Below, piece after piece: positions 25,869-37,844 of a stretch of DNA of 64,000 bases. The translations under genes were made by a program, and so were the position numbers. The notes under the pieces were generated by a model, which was not told the DNA's origin, searched no databases, and worked only from the letters and a program-made list of their open reading frames with translations. Positions within the stretch are counted from its first letter, which is position 1; each line of letters starts with the position of its first letter. This stretch comes from Candidatus Ferrigenium bremense (GTDB lineage Bacteria > Pseudomonadota > Gammaproteobacteria > Burkholderiales > Gallionellaceae): NCBI GenBank assembly GCA_019449635.1, contig JAGRPI010000018.1:124001-188000 (forward strand), in the 5' to 3' direction.

Positions 25869-26008
25869 GGACATCTCTAAAAAACCAGATTTCATCCCGA
25901 CTGCTGCGTTGCGGAAAAAAATTTCTTGCTTACATATAAAGCATTTGCGGCGCGGCGAAATTTTTCCGCGCCTTGCATTCAGGCGAACTCTGAATTTTTA
26001 GAGATGCC
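25869..26008. repeat. About 140-bp element with ATCTCTAAAAA terminal inverted repeats
   Basis: Fills the argS-SPOR gap. The ends GACATCTCTAAAAA and TTTTTAGAGATGCC are inverted repeats. Inside is a second pair, GCGGAAAAAAATTTC and GAAATTTTTCCGC. The size and ends resemble a MITE-like element, but no coding capacity or target duplication is obvious. Confidence 0.7.
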
Positions 26009-27772
26009 CTACATTTTTTCCGGCGCGCTCACGCCAATCAAAGCCAGACCGTTCTTCAGTACCTGCGCCACCGCTGCGATCAATGCCAGCCGCGCGCATT
26101 TGACTGCCCTGTCCTCGACCAGAAAGCGCGAGGCATTATAGTAGCTGTGGAAATCGGCGGCCAATTCCTTCAGGTAAAAGGCGATCAGGTGCGGAGCCAG
26201 ATCCTGCGCGGCGTTTTCGATCATGGGCGGATAATCGATCAGCCTTTGCAACAACGCCATTTCGTAATCGCTGTCCAGCAATCTGGCTTCCGCATCGAGC
26301 AATTCCGCGCGCTCGCCATTCCATTGCGCCAGCACGCTGTGCACGCGCGCATGCGCATATTGCACGTAATACACCGGGTTCTCGTTGCTCTGCGATTTGG
26401 CCAGATCCATATCGAAATCGAGGTGCTGGTCGCTCTTGCGCAGCACGTAGAAGAAGCGCGTCGCGTCGTTACCTACCTCGCTGCGCAATTCGCGCAGGGT
26501 GACAAATTCGCCGCTGCGCGTGGACATCGCCGCCTTCTGTCCGTTGCGGTACAGCACCGCGAATTGCACCAGCGCGACGGTCAGCCTGTTGCTGTCCAGT
26601 CCCAGCGCATTGAGCGCGCCGTTGACGCGCGGAATGTAGCCGTGATGGTCCGCACCCCATACGTTGATGATGCGGTCGAAGCCGCGTTCGAACTTGTTCA
26701 GGTGGTAGGCGATATCGGAGGCAAAGTAGGTATACAGGCCGTTGTCGCGCTGCACCACGCGGTCTTTTTCGTCGCCGAATGCGGTGGAACGGAACCACCA
26801 TGCGCCGTCCTGAAGATACAGATGGTCATTGGCTTTGAGCGTTTCCACAACACGTGCCACCAGTCCGTTGTCGAACAGCGACTGCTCGGAAAACCACTCG
26901 TCGAAATGTACGCCGAATTCCGCCAGGTCGTTGCGGCAATCACCCAGCTGTTCGGTCAGCGCATGATTGTGGATGTAGGCGTAATCCTCGCCCAGCAGGC
27001 GTTTGGCGTTGGCGATCAGCACGTCCAGATGCGCGTCTGCATCCTCGATCGCCGACGGGGCGCCATGCATCGCTTCGGCGACCGTGCGCACATAGCGCGT
27101 GCCATGTGCCGCGCTGACCTGTTGTGCCATGTCGCGCACATAGCCGCCCTGATAGGCGTTTGCCGGGAACGCCAGTTGCGCGCCGTGCAGCTCCAGATAG
27201 CGCAGCCAGGTGGACAGCGCGAGAATATCCATCTGCCGCCCGGCATCGTTCACATAGAATTCGCGCGTCACCGCATAGCCCGCCGCATCCAGCACATTCG
27301 CCAGGCTTGCGCCGTACGCCGCGCCGCGCCCGTGCCCGACATGCAGCGGGCCGGTCGGGTTGGCCGAGACGAACTCCACCTGTACCTTGCGTCCCGCACC
27401 CAACGTACTGCGCCCATAGCCGTCAGCCGCCTGCAATACCGCTTTGACGGCCGCCTGCTTGGCGGAAGCGGTGATGAACACATTGATAAAGCCGGCACCG
27501 GCGATCTCCACTTTCTCCACCACTTCGGAGGTGGGCAAGGCCGCGATCAACGCCTGCGCGATGTCGCGCGGGGATTTGCGTAACGGTTTGGCAAGTTGCA
27601 TCGCGAGATTGCAGGCATAGTCGCCATGCGATGCCTGCCTGGAGCGCTCGACAGATGGGCCGACAGCCAGGGCCAGATCGGCGTGCCCGGCATCTTGCTC
27701 ATCGAGAACAACGCCCAGGGCCTGTGTGAACAATTCATTCAGGTGTGATTGGAAATTCAAGGTAACGGACAT
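26009..27772 (-). CDS. argS: Arginyl-tRNA synthetase
   Basis: A 587-residue class I aminoacyl-tRNA synthetase. It has the N-terminal Add-1 domain, the HIGH-type motif H144-V-G-H147 in ANPTGPLHVGHGRG, the KMSKS-equivalent region at KAAMSTRSGEF, and a C-terminal DALR anticodon-binding domain starting near YVQYAHARVHSVL. ArgS proteins often lack a canonical KMSKS, as here. Length is normal. It is divergent from the nitronate monooxygenase-like gene and precedes the SPOR-dsbA pair. Confidence 0.97.
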   Translation of the reverse strand: MSVTLNFQSHLNELFTQALGVVLDEQDAGHADLALAVGPSVERSRQASHGDYACNLAMQLAKPLRKSPRDIAQALIAALPTSEVVEKVEIAGAGFINVFITASAKQAAVKAVLQAADGYGRSTLGAGRKVQVEFVSANPTGPLHVGHGRGAAYGASLANVLDAAGYAVTREFYVNDAGRQMDILALSTWLRYLELHGAQLAFPANAYQGGYVRDMAQQVSAAHGTRYVRTVAEAMHGAPSAIEDADAHLDVLIANAKRLLGEDYAYIHNHALTEQLGDCRNDLAEFGVHFDEWFSEQSLFDNGLVARVVETLKANDHLYLQDGAWWFRSTAFGDEKDRVVQRDNGLYTYFASDIAYHLNKFERGFDRIINVWGADHHGYIPRVNGALNALGLDSNRLTVALVQFAVLYRNGQKAAMSTRSGEFVTLRELRSEVGNDATRFFYVLRKSDQHLDFDMDLAKSQSNENPVYYVQYAHARVHSVLAQWNGERAELLDAEARLLDSDYEMALLQRLIDYPPMIENAAQDLAPHLIAFYLKELAADFHSYYNASRFLVEDRAVKCARLALIAAVAQVLKNGLALIGVSAPEKM

Positions 27773-27988
27773 TGCGCAATGCTTTCAAGAAAGGTGCAAA
27801 TTATAGCATCCCGAAGTTTTGCGGGAGTTTGCGCGCTTTCTACACCCTCCCAAGCCTGATTCCGCAATGGCGATATTGGCAGGCGGCTTTCCGTATTACC
27901 CCATCTGTGGCATCCTTCACATCTTGAAAGTGCATATAATAATTTTTGACTCTCTTGCGGGAATATAACCAGGAGGGCGGCTTGGGGG

Positions 27989-29242
27989 ATGGCAGTAATG
28001 AGATGTGTGGATGATTTCCGCCTGCGCTTTGGTAGGCGTGAGTTGGTGCCGATCATGATCGGCGGGATGGGCGTGGATATTTCTACCGCAGAATTGGCGC
28101 TGGAAGTCGCGCGGCTGGGCGGGGTCGGGCATATCTCAGATGCGATGCTGCCGACCGTGACGGACCGCCGCTACAAGACTAAATTTGTCAGCACCAAGCA
28201 AAAGCAATACAAGCTCAACGTCCATAAGGCCGACAAGGCGATCGTGCAATTCGATCTGGCACAGGTTGCCGAAGCGACGCGCCTGCACGTCGGCAAGACC
28301 ATGGAAGCTAAGCGCGGCAACGGCATGATTTTCATCAACTGCATGGAAAAGCTCACCATGAATTCGCCGCGTGAGACCCTGCGTACGCGCCTGTGCAGCG
28401 CGCTGGATGCGGGTATCGACGGCATCACGCTGGCGGCCGGCCTGCATCTCGGCTCGTTCCCGTTGATGGAAGACCACCCGCGTTTCCGCGATGCCCAGCT
28501 GGGCATCATCGTCTCTTCGTTGCGTGCCTTGCAGTTGTTTTTGCGCAAGAATGCCAAGCTGAACCGGCTGCCCGATTTTATCGTGGTGGAAGGGCCGCTG
28601 GCAGGCGGCCACCTGGGGTTTGGCATGGATTGGGCGCAATACGATTTGCGCACCATCGTCGCCGAGATCCAGCAACATCTGCAAGCCGAAAAACTGGACA
28701 TTCCGGTGATCCCGGCGGGGGGCATTTTTACCGGTAGCGATGCGGTCAGTTATCTGGAAACCGGCTCTGCGGCAGTGCAGGTGGCGACGCGTTTCACCGT
28801 CGCCCAGGAGTGCGGCATCCCCGAAGCAGTGCGCCAGGAATATTTCAAGGCCAGCGAAGCAGACATCGAGGTCAACATGCTGTCGCCGACCGGCTACCCG
28901 ATGCGCATGCTGAAGAACTGCCCCGCGATCGGTTCCGGTATCCGCCCCAACTGCGAAGCGTTTGGCTATATCCTCGACGCCAACGGCAACTGCTCGTACA
29001 TCGATGCCTATAACCGCGAGCGGGCATTGCATCCCGAGGTCAGAAGGATTTCCGTCAAGGACAAGATCTGCCTGTGCACCCACATGCGCAACTATGACTG
29101 CTGGACTTGCGGGCACTATACCTACCGCCTCAAGGATACGACCCGCCGCAATGCCGACGGCACGTACCAGACGCTGGCCGCGGAGCACATTTTCCGCGAT
29201 TATCAGTTCAGCACCGACAACAAGATCGCCCTTCCCGCGTAA
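27989..29242 (+). CDS. Nitronate monooxygenase-like FMN protein with C-terminal Cys/His cluster
   Basis: A 417-residue TIM-barrel flavoprotein of the nitronate monooxygenase/2-nitropropane dioxygenase family. Typical elements are IMIGGMGVDIST at the start, VEGPLAGGHLGFGMDW mid-protein, PVIPAGGIFTGSD (FMN phosphate binding) and a following GSAAVQVATRF. Beyond the barrel, at about residues 355-417, is an extra tail with C361-x-C363-x7-C371-x2-C374-x-H376 that is not part of usual nitronate monooxygenases and looks metal-binding. Substrate is unknown; enoyl-ACP reductase (FabK-like) relatives share the fold. A GGAGG lies upstream of the ATG at 27989, and a second ATG three codons on is possible. 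Confidence 0.85.
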   Translation: MAVMRCVDDFRLRFGRRELVPIMIGGMGVDISTAELALEVARLGGVGHISDAMLPTVTDRRYKTKFVSTKQKQYKLNVHKADKAIVQFDLAQVAEATRLHVGKTMEAKRGNGMIFINCMEKLTMNSPRETLRTRLCSALDAGIDGITLAAGLHLGSFPLMEDHPRFRDAQLGIIVSSLRALQLFLRKNAKLNRLPDFIVVEGPLAGGHLGFGMDWAQYDLRTIVAEIQQHLQAEKLDIPVIPAGGIFTGSDAVSYLETGSAAVQVATRFTVAQECGIPEAVRQEYFKASEADIEVNMLSPTGYPMRMLKNCPAIGSGIRPNCEAFGYILDANGNCSYIDAYNRERALHPEVRRISVKDKICLCTHMRNYDCWTCGHYTYRLKDTTRRNADGTYQTLAAEHIFRDYQFSTDNKIALPA

Positions 29243-29289
29243 AAATAATCTCTTGCCTGCCCTTGAAATCGGGCAGGCCATCCCAATAG

Positions 29290-29316
29290 TTGGCACTCGC
29301 AGGCCTGGAGTGCTAA
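29290..29316 (+). promoter_or_regulatory. CIRCE operator upstream of groES
   Basis: Inverted repeat TTGGCACTC, nine bases, GAGTGCTAA. It matches the CIRCE consensus TTAGCACTC-N9-GAGTGCTAA with one mismatch. It lies 47 bases before groES, in the expected place for HrcA repression of groESL. Confidence 0.95.
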
Positions 29317-29362
29317 ACTTCGCCTCCGCATTTTTTCAACCCATTGTCCCAGGAGAAATAGT

Positions 29363-29653
29363 ATGAAAATTCGCCCTTTACACGACCGTGTGATCGTCAA
29401 GCGTATGGAAGAAGAGCGCAAAACCGCTTCCGGTATCGTGATTCCCGATGCCGCTGCCGAAAAACCCGATCAAGGCGAAATCGTCGCTGTGGGCAACGGC
29501 AAGATCGGTGACGACGGCAAAGTGCGCCCGATGAATGTCAAGGTCGGCGACCGCATCCTGTTTGGCAAATATGCCGGCCAGGCATTCAAGATGGACGGTC
29601 AGGAATATATGACCATGCGCGAAGATGACATCATCGGCGTGGTCGAAGCTTAA
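29363..29653 (+). CDS. groES: Co-chaperonin GroES
   Basis: A 96-residue co-chaperonin forming the heptameric lid of GroEL. It has [18 protein letters not shown], the mobile loop around [16 protein letters not shown], and a C-terminal [21 protein letters not shown] sits seven bases before the ATG. It is co-transcribed with groEL, 27 bases downstream, and is probably heat-inducible through the CIRCE element. Confidence 0.98.
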   Translation: MKIRPLHDRVIVKRMEEERKTASGIVIPDAAAEKPDQGEIVAVGNGKIGDDGKVRPMNVKVGDRILFGKYAGQAFKMDGQEYMTMREDDIIGVVEA

Positions 29654-31327
<1,674 letters not shown>

Positions 31328-31361
31328 TAGAATCTGTTGCACGGTTCTACCGCTGAAATAA

Positions 31362-31387
31362 ACAAACCCCGCTTCGGCGGGGTTTGT
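31362..31387 (+). terminator. Rho-independent terminator after groEL
   Basis: The 11-base stem ACAAACCCCGC, loop TTCG, GCGGGGTTTGT is followed by a short T-containing stretch (CATTTG). The TTCG tetraloop and position 35 bases after the groEL stop make it convincing. Confidence 0.92.
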
Positions 31388-31469
31388 CATTTGGCGCGTT
31401 ACCGGTATAATGCGCGGCTTCCAAAGTTGGCCGCGCTTGTCAGGTCAACGGAGAGAAATGCAGCACAAC

Positions 31470-31563
31470 GGCCTGGTAGCTCAGTCGGTATAACCAGCGA
31501 CTTAGCGAGAGTTGTTTCTCGCTTAGTCGAATGGCTAGTAGTTCCTTCAGAGCAGAGGATTGA
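31470..31563 (+). pseudogene. Interrupted tRNA-Phe copy (tRNA pseudogene)
   Basis: Bases 31470-31490 (GGCCTGGTAGCTCAGTCGGT plus A) are identical to the first 21 bases of the intact tRNA-Phe at 31691. A 58-base palindromic element then interrupts the D arm. The tRNA sequence resumes as AGAGCAGAGGATTGA (31549-31563) and ends in the anticodon loop; what follows (CAACACGG) cannot form the 3' half of the anticodon stem. It is therefore a duplicated tRNA gene broken by the element, with the 3' half lost. Confidence 0.9.
31490..31548 (+). repeat. Palindromic element C (type 1), inside the tRNA-Phe copy
   Basis: ATAACCAGCGACTTAGCGAG, a GTTGTT-containing loop, then CTCGCTTAGTCGAATGGCTA and the tail GTAGTTCCTTC. 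The inner stem AGCGAGA/TCTCGCT is perfect. The tRNA sequence on both sides gives the exact insertion point, because the unbroken sequence CGGTAGAGCAG is known from the intact gene. Confidence 0.95.
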
Positions 31564-31641
31564 CAACACGGCCCGCTTGCGGGACTTGTTGCGGCGTAGG
31601 CTAACTTGCAACGCAAGTTAAGTTTGGCGAAAGCCAAACGG
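31561..31641 (+). other. String of three hairpins between the tRNA-Phe copies
   Basis: The 489 bases between groEL and prfC hold a terminator, the tRNA fragment, these hairpins and the intact tRNA. The hairpins are CAACA...CCCGC-TT-GCGGG...TGTTG (31563-31590), AACTTGC-AAC-GCAAGTT (about 31604-31620), and GTTTGGC-GAAA-GCCAAAC (about 31622-31639). The last has a GNRA tetraloop. They may terminate, process or regulate; no function is assigned. Confidence 0.6.
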
Positions 31642-31690
31642 CCGAAACCAAAATCCCTGTGTGAGTTGCGAGGTGGTGTTTCAAAAATTT

Positions 31691-31766
31691 GGCCTGGTAG
31701 CTCAGTCGGTAGAGCAGAGGATTGAAAATCCTTGTGTCGGTGGTTCGATTCCGCCCCGGGCCACCA
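31691..31766 (+). tRNA. tRNA-Phe (anticodon GAA)
   Basis: A 76-base cloverleaf. The acceptor GGCCTGG pairs with CCGGGCC (one G-T pair), followed by discriminator A and encoded CCA. D arm AGCTCAGTCGGTAGAGC. Anticodon stem GAGGA/TCCTT with loop TTGAAAA (anticodon GAA). T arm CGGTGGTTCGATTCCGCC. It lies 51 bases upstream of prfC. Confidence 0.97.
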
Positions 31767-31816
31767 AATTACCAGGGTTGCAGCGATGCAGCCCTTTTGT
31801 TTTTCCGCCAAACCCT

Positions 31817-33484
<1,668 letters not shown>

Positions 33485-33517
33485 GCAGGCCGGTACGCTT
33501 CGTCGTTTGCCTTGCAT

Positions 33518-33552
33518 AAAACAGAAAGCGGCCCTCGGGCCGCTTTCTGTTT
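33518..33552. terminator. Bidirectional terminator between prfC and pilY1
   Basis: The 15-base perfect stem AAACAGAAAGCGGCC faces GGCCGCTTTCTGTTT with a 4-base loop. An A-tract on one side and a T-tract on the other allow it to serve the two convergent genes. Confidence 0.93.
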
Positions 33553-33568
33553 CAGAACTTCGCCTTCG

Positions 33569-36500
33569 TTACGGTATCAGCTCGCGCCAGATCACCCGTT
33601 TTCCGGAAAATTCGGGCGCTGTGGCCTTAAACGGTACCTCTTTGTTCTGATCGGGCGTGGGGTTCGTCGATGTCACGACACTGACCCTGGGTACGCCTTG
33701 TATGTAGAGCACGTTGACCCCGACGATGGTGGCGTCATACTTCAGCGAGGCTAGGTCAGTTGCCGTATTGATGGCGCCGCCCGTCTTGTAGTCGAAGATA
33801 TTGAGCCAGCCGTATCCGCCTGGCGAACAGACGGTATTCGAAGGAACGATCGAGGGCACCAGCAGGCTACCCTGCACCAGTTCGCTGTCGATGTTCACAC
33901 GCTCCCCGCTGTCCGGGAAGTCGACGAACCAGCCCCGGCCGGTGTAGAAATTCACCGAGTTGATGGGTGTGGTAGCGGTGGTGGCGGACGTACCTGAGGA
34001 AAGACGGGTGGCGGTCCCGGCCGGGTCGTTGATCAGGTACTGACGCACCAAGGTATTGCGCGGATTCACCAGCGTCGTGGTTGCATCGTCATCCTTGATC
34101 GCATACTGGGTCTGCACCTGGGTCGTGGTCAGGTCGCCGGTTTCCAGATACTTACCGGTGCCGATGAAGACGATGCGCTTGCCTGCGATCTTGCCCAGCA
34201 CCGGTGTGGTGGTGATGGGCTGCGGGTTGGTGCCGGCGGTATCCGAGAACAGGGCCGCGAGTTTCATGACATCGCCGGTGCCGATCTCGCCGTCGGCGAC
34301 CGTGGCTGCAACGGGACTGTTGATGTCGAAGCGCCAGAGATTCCCCAGCAGGTCGCCGCCATAGACATAACCCGCCTTGTTGCCGGCTGGCTCGTCGTTC
34401 CAGCCGGCGATCTTGGCCAGCCCGCTCGGGGTGGTGGTGCTGCCCACGTTGGTGGCGATCTTGCTGATGATCGCTCCGGTGCCGGCATTGAGCACGTAGA
34501 GATAGCCCTTGCCGTTGCCCGGACTGGTGTTGTTGTAGCCGGAAGTGACCAGCACCACCCATGTGCCATCATTCTTACGGGTGATAACAGGCTTACCGAA
34601 GCCATAGCCGATATCGTCGTCCCGAACCTTGCCAACTTCGGTGCCGGCACCGGTGGTTGGCGTCAATTCCCACAACAGTACCGGCGTGGCTGGATTGGTG
34701 ATGTCCAGCGCATAATAGCCGCGCCCGCCGCCGTTCAGGCCGGCCACCAGGATGGTCTTCCATACGGCAGTTGCCGCATCGGTGCAGTTGGCAACGCAAA
34801 CGTCCGAGGTGATCGGGCTGCCGTTGACGAAGTTGCGGTGCGCGGTGGCGTAGTTCGTGTCTGCCAGCTTCCACATGTTGGGTATCACCATACTCGGCAC
34901 ATAGGCCCAGCGTTCTGCCCCGGTATCGGCCGCGAAGGCGTGCATCATGCCGTCGTTGGCGCCCATGTACACCGTCCCGACCCGGCTGGCTTGTGCCGTG
35001 AGATATGCACTGTAGCCCGGATAGGGATAGCTGAACACCGGCGGACCGATAAAGGCCGGCTGGGATTCCAGCGCATCGCCCAGCACGGCTTCGCGGAAGC
35101 GATACAGCCGGTTGGCTAATGCGTTGGTAGAGCGGTCTTCAAAGCCGTATTGCCCGCGCAGATAATTGACCAGGTTGTCGCCTGCGGCCGTGGTTTTTTG
35201 CGTGGCGTCCAGCGTATTCCACTGGCTGAGCGTATTGATATATGCCGCGGCGAAATAACCCTGCTGGGTGGCCGTCAGGTTGGCATAAGCAAAATCGACA
35301 AGGGCAGTGCCGGCGCTGTTGGCGGTCTTGATGGTGCGCGTGTCGTTGATGTCGGATACTTTAGCGCTCATCGTGCCGGTGCAGGTGGTCGCCATCTGCA
35401 CCTTGCAGTCCGAGCCGACCAGCACGCCTCCGGTGCAGATGACCGAATTGGGCGTGACGCAGTTATAGACGGTGACGTCTCCGCTGGTCTCGGCCACCAC
35501 GGTGCCCGGCGCCGCGCAGGTTCCTGCGACGACGTTTTCCAAACACCAGGTGGCGTTCTCGCTAACCACGCCGGTATCGGTGTTGATGCCGCGCGCCTCC
35601 AGGTTGCCCTTCCAGGCGACCGTGGTGTAGCTGGCGACGTAGGCAAAATTGTTGCCGGCCACCGGGTTCAGCGTGCTGGTGGCGGCCGCTGCGGCTGCGC
35701 CCTTGCGGGTATTGATGCCGGCCAGCGCGTTGGACAGGCCGCCGGACAGCGAGGCCGGATTGGTGGCGCTGAAATAGGCGCCGCGCCCGTTCACCGCAGC
35801 ATGCCACAGGTCGTCGATGTTCGCGATCAGGCCGTTGCTGCCGGACATGCCGGGGATCGGCCAGTTGCAGACCGTGTCGGCGGCCTGCCAGGTGCAGACC
35901 GTGGCGCTGGCGGTGCTGCCCAGCTTGACTGCGACATAATCCCCGCTAGTGTCGGTCAGGTAGCTGGAGGAATAATTCATCCAGCCGCTCGCGCCCAGCC
36001 CGAGCGTGAAGGTGGTCATGTGCTGCTGGGTGTTGTTGTCATTGCCGCCGATGAACACGTTGTTAGTACACACATCCACCGAACCTCCGAGAGCCCCCGT
36101 GCAATTACCCAGCGTCGAAGTGCGCAGGTCGGTCTGGTAGTAATACATCGCGATGTCCGCCAGGTTGTCGCTGCTTCCTCCACTGGAGCCCGGAGTTGTC
36201 ACCGGCGTGCCGTATTGCACCGGGTTAGTTGGGTTGGGGCTGGGAACCGTTACTGAGCTTGGGCTCACGCAAGTGGCTATATCTGAGGTATAGGGGGCTA
36301 CGTAAACTGCGGGGCCGTTGTTAGCCCATGCAGTACAAGTCCCGGGTACGCTGCAGGTACGGATTTCGGGTTGGTTTACGAGCCGTTTTTTTCTTACGCC
36401 GCCAGACTTGGCACATTGAGCGTCGCTCCCCAAGCCCGCTGACTGGGATGTGTAATTATCTCGCGTATAGGTTGTCACCACGGTGGTAACGGCCTGCGCA

Positions 36501-37834
36501 CCGTCAAACATCGGCCGCCCCGCCGTCCCGTCCTGGTTGCCGACCGCGGTGGTGCCGTCGATCTGATACCCGTCTCCGGTGTTCCAGTAGCCGTCGGTGG
36601 ACAGGATGGTGAAGTTCTGCTGGCAGGAATACTGCACCGGGTCGGTTCCCGACAGCTTGCCGGCATAGTATCTGCCCGCATCCGACAAGGCCCGGCGCAA
36701 CGGCGTGCTGCCGCTGGTGGTCATGCCGTAGAGCGCGCTGTACCAGTTGGTGCGGTGCGCGCCTTCAAAAGTGTCCAGATACACCACCGGGGCGGTCTGG
36801 CTGATCTTCATCATGCCGACGCGGTAGCTGTTGGTGAGGGTGCTGAAGGCGCGTCCGGCGGCGGTCTTCATCATCAGCATGCGGTCGCGGTAATAGCTGT
36901 ACCAGTTGGCGAAATTGGTCAGTTTCGCGGCGTCGGTCTGCGGGAACACGTCGGGGGTGAGCGTCATGCTCCCGGACTGGGTGATCACAGGCAAGTAGTT
37001 TGCCGCCGAGGCCGGGCCGGTGACCGTGACCGTGCCGCCCGAAGCGGTTGCGCTGAAGCCGTTCAGGGTGATCTTGGCGGCGAGGTCGGTGGCCAGGGTG
37101 GTGGTGCTGGTGCTGGACGTGGTGGTGGCAGACAGCAACTGGACGCCATTGACCGTGATGCTGCTGACCGAGGTGGCCGAGCAGGAAGAGCAGGCCAGCA
37201 CGATGGTGGTGGTCATGGTGGTGGCCAGCCTGCGCTTGGTGAACACGCCGGTTCCGGTGGCGGACCCTTGGGCGGCACTGCATTCACTGTAGAAGGTGTT
37301 GGTGGTGCTGTGGTAGTTCTTCTGCAACTGGGTGGTCTGCGCACCGGAATAGTTGTAGTAATAGGCGGATTGCCCAGTCGAGTCGCCATTCAGGCTCTGG
37401 GAGGCCATGAAACCGGAATTCAGATTGACGGTGGTGGAGGCGCTGTCGAACCCGTTTGTCTTTGCAGCGGTAAAGCTCGCATTCGGGTAGCTTGTGCCGT
37501 CCGCATAGACCGGCGGCAGGTAAGTGGTCGCCGGGTCGTAATAGACCTGGTTGCACTGGCTGCTGCGCAGGCCGTAGTAGCCATACTGGAATGTCACGTC
37601 GCTGCCGCCATCGCTATTATCATCCGGCATGTGGTCCCAGTTCATACTCCCCGAGTTGTCCAGCACGAACAGCAGGTTCGGCTTGACCGTGGAGGTGGTG
37701 GAGGTCGCCAATGGCGAGGTCGCCAGCGCGACCGACGCGGCCAGCGCGGGCAGCGGCAGCGCGAAGCTGGCGGCCAGCGCGACGGACAGCAACTGACGAC
37801 GGGTGGTAGGGCGATTTTCAAGATAGTGTTTCAT
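33569..37834 (-). CDS. pilY1: PilY1-like type IV pilus assembly/adhesin protein
   Basis: A 1421-residue secreted protein, the tip adhesin/assembly factor primed by minor pilins. The signal peptide (residues 1-33) contains RRQLLSVALAASFAL and may be Tat-like. A von Willebrand A domain follows, with MIDAS VLDNSGSMNWD near residue 60; it is stretched by a Ser/Thr/Val-rich module (about residues 215-295). The C-terminal half is a beta-propeller (PilY1 domain) with GANDGMMHAFAADTGAERWAY, LVAGLNGGGRGYYALDITNP and YVYGGDLLGNLWRFDIN. The ATG at 37834 has AGGAGG seven bases upstream. It is the last gene of the minor-pilin operon and ends at a shared terminator. Confidence 0.95.
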   Translation of the reverse strand: MKHYLENRPTTRRQLLSVALAASFALPLPALAASVALATSPLATSTTSTVKPNLLFVLDNSGSMNWDHMPDDNSDGGSDVTFQYGYYGLRSSQCNQVYYDPATTYLPPVYADGTSYPNASFTAAKTNGFDSASTTVNLNSGFMASQSLNGDSTGQSAYYYNYSGAQTTQLQKNYHSTTNTFYSECSAAQGSATGTGVFTKRRLATTMTTTIVLACSSCSATSVSSITVNGVQLLSATTTSSTSTTTLATDLAAKITLNGFSATASGGTVTVTGPASAANYLPVITQSGSMTLTPDVFPQTDAAKLTNFANWYSYYRDRMLMMKTAAGRAFSTLTNSYRVGMMKISQTAPVVYLDTFEGAHRTNWYSALYGMTTSGSTPLRRALSDAGRYYAGKLSGTDPVQYSCQQNFTILSTDGYWNTGDGYQIDGTTAVGNQDGTAGRPMFDGAQAVTTVVTTYTRDNYTSQSAGLGSDAQCAKSGGVRKKRLVNQPEIRTCSVPGTCTAWANNGPAVYVAPYTSDIATCVSPSSVTVPSPNPTNPVQYGTPVTTPGSSGGSSDNLADIAMYYYQTDLRTSTLGNCTGALGGSVDVCTNNVFIGGNDNNTQQHMTTFTLGLGASGWMNYSSSYLTDTSGDYVAVKLGSTASATVCTWQAADTVCNWPIPGMSGSNGLIANIDDLWHAAVNGRGAYFSATNPASLSGGLSNALAGINTRKGAAAAAATSTLNPVAGNNFAYVASYTTVAWKGNLEARGINTDTGVVSENATWCLENVVAGTCAAPGTVVAETSGDVTVYNCVTPNSVICTGGVLVGSDCKVQMATTCTGTMSAKVSDINDTRTIKTANSAGTALVDFAYANLTATQQGYFAAAYINTLSQWNTLDATQKTTAAGDNLVNYLRGQYGFEDRSTNALANRLYRFREAVLGDALESQPAFIGPPVFSYPYPGYSAYLTAQASRVGTVYMGANDGMMHAFAADTGAERWAYVPSMVIPNMWKLADTNYATAHRNFVNGSPITSDVCVANCTDAATAVWKTILVAGLNGGGRGYYALDITNPATPVLLWELTPTTGAGTEVGKVRDDDIGYGFGKPVITRKNDGTWVVLVTSGYNNTSPGNGKGYLYVLNAGTGAIISKIATNVGSTTTPSGLAKIAGWNDEPAGNKAGYVYGGDLLGNLWRFDINSPVAATVADGEIGTGDVMKLAALFSDTAGTNPQPITTTPVLGKIAGKRIVFIGTGKYLETGDLTTTQVQTQYAIKDDDATTTLVNPRNTLVRQYLINDPAGTATRLSSGTSATTATTPINSVNFYTGRGWFVDFPDSGERVNIDSELVQGSLLVPSIVPSNTVCSPGGYGWLNIFDYKTGGAINTATDLASLKYDATIVGVNVLYIQGVPRVSVVTSTNPTPDQNKEVPFKATAPEFSGKRVIWRELIP

Positions 37835-37844
37835 GGTTTGCCTC

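Noticed and set aside
31337-31621. Open frame across the groEL terminator and tRNA fragment
   Set aside because: It runs through a terminator, a tRNA pseudogene and a hairpin element; the translation has no family resemblance.
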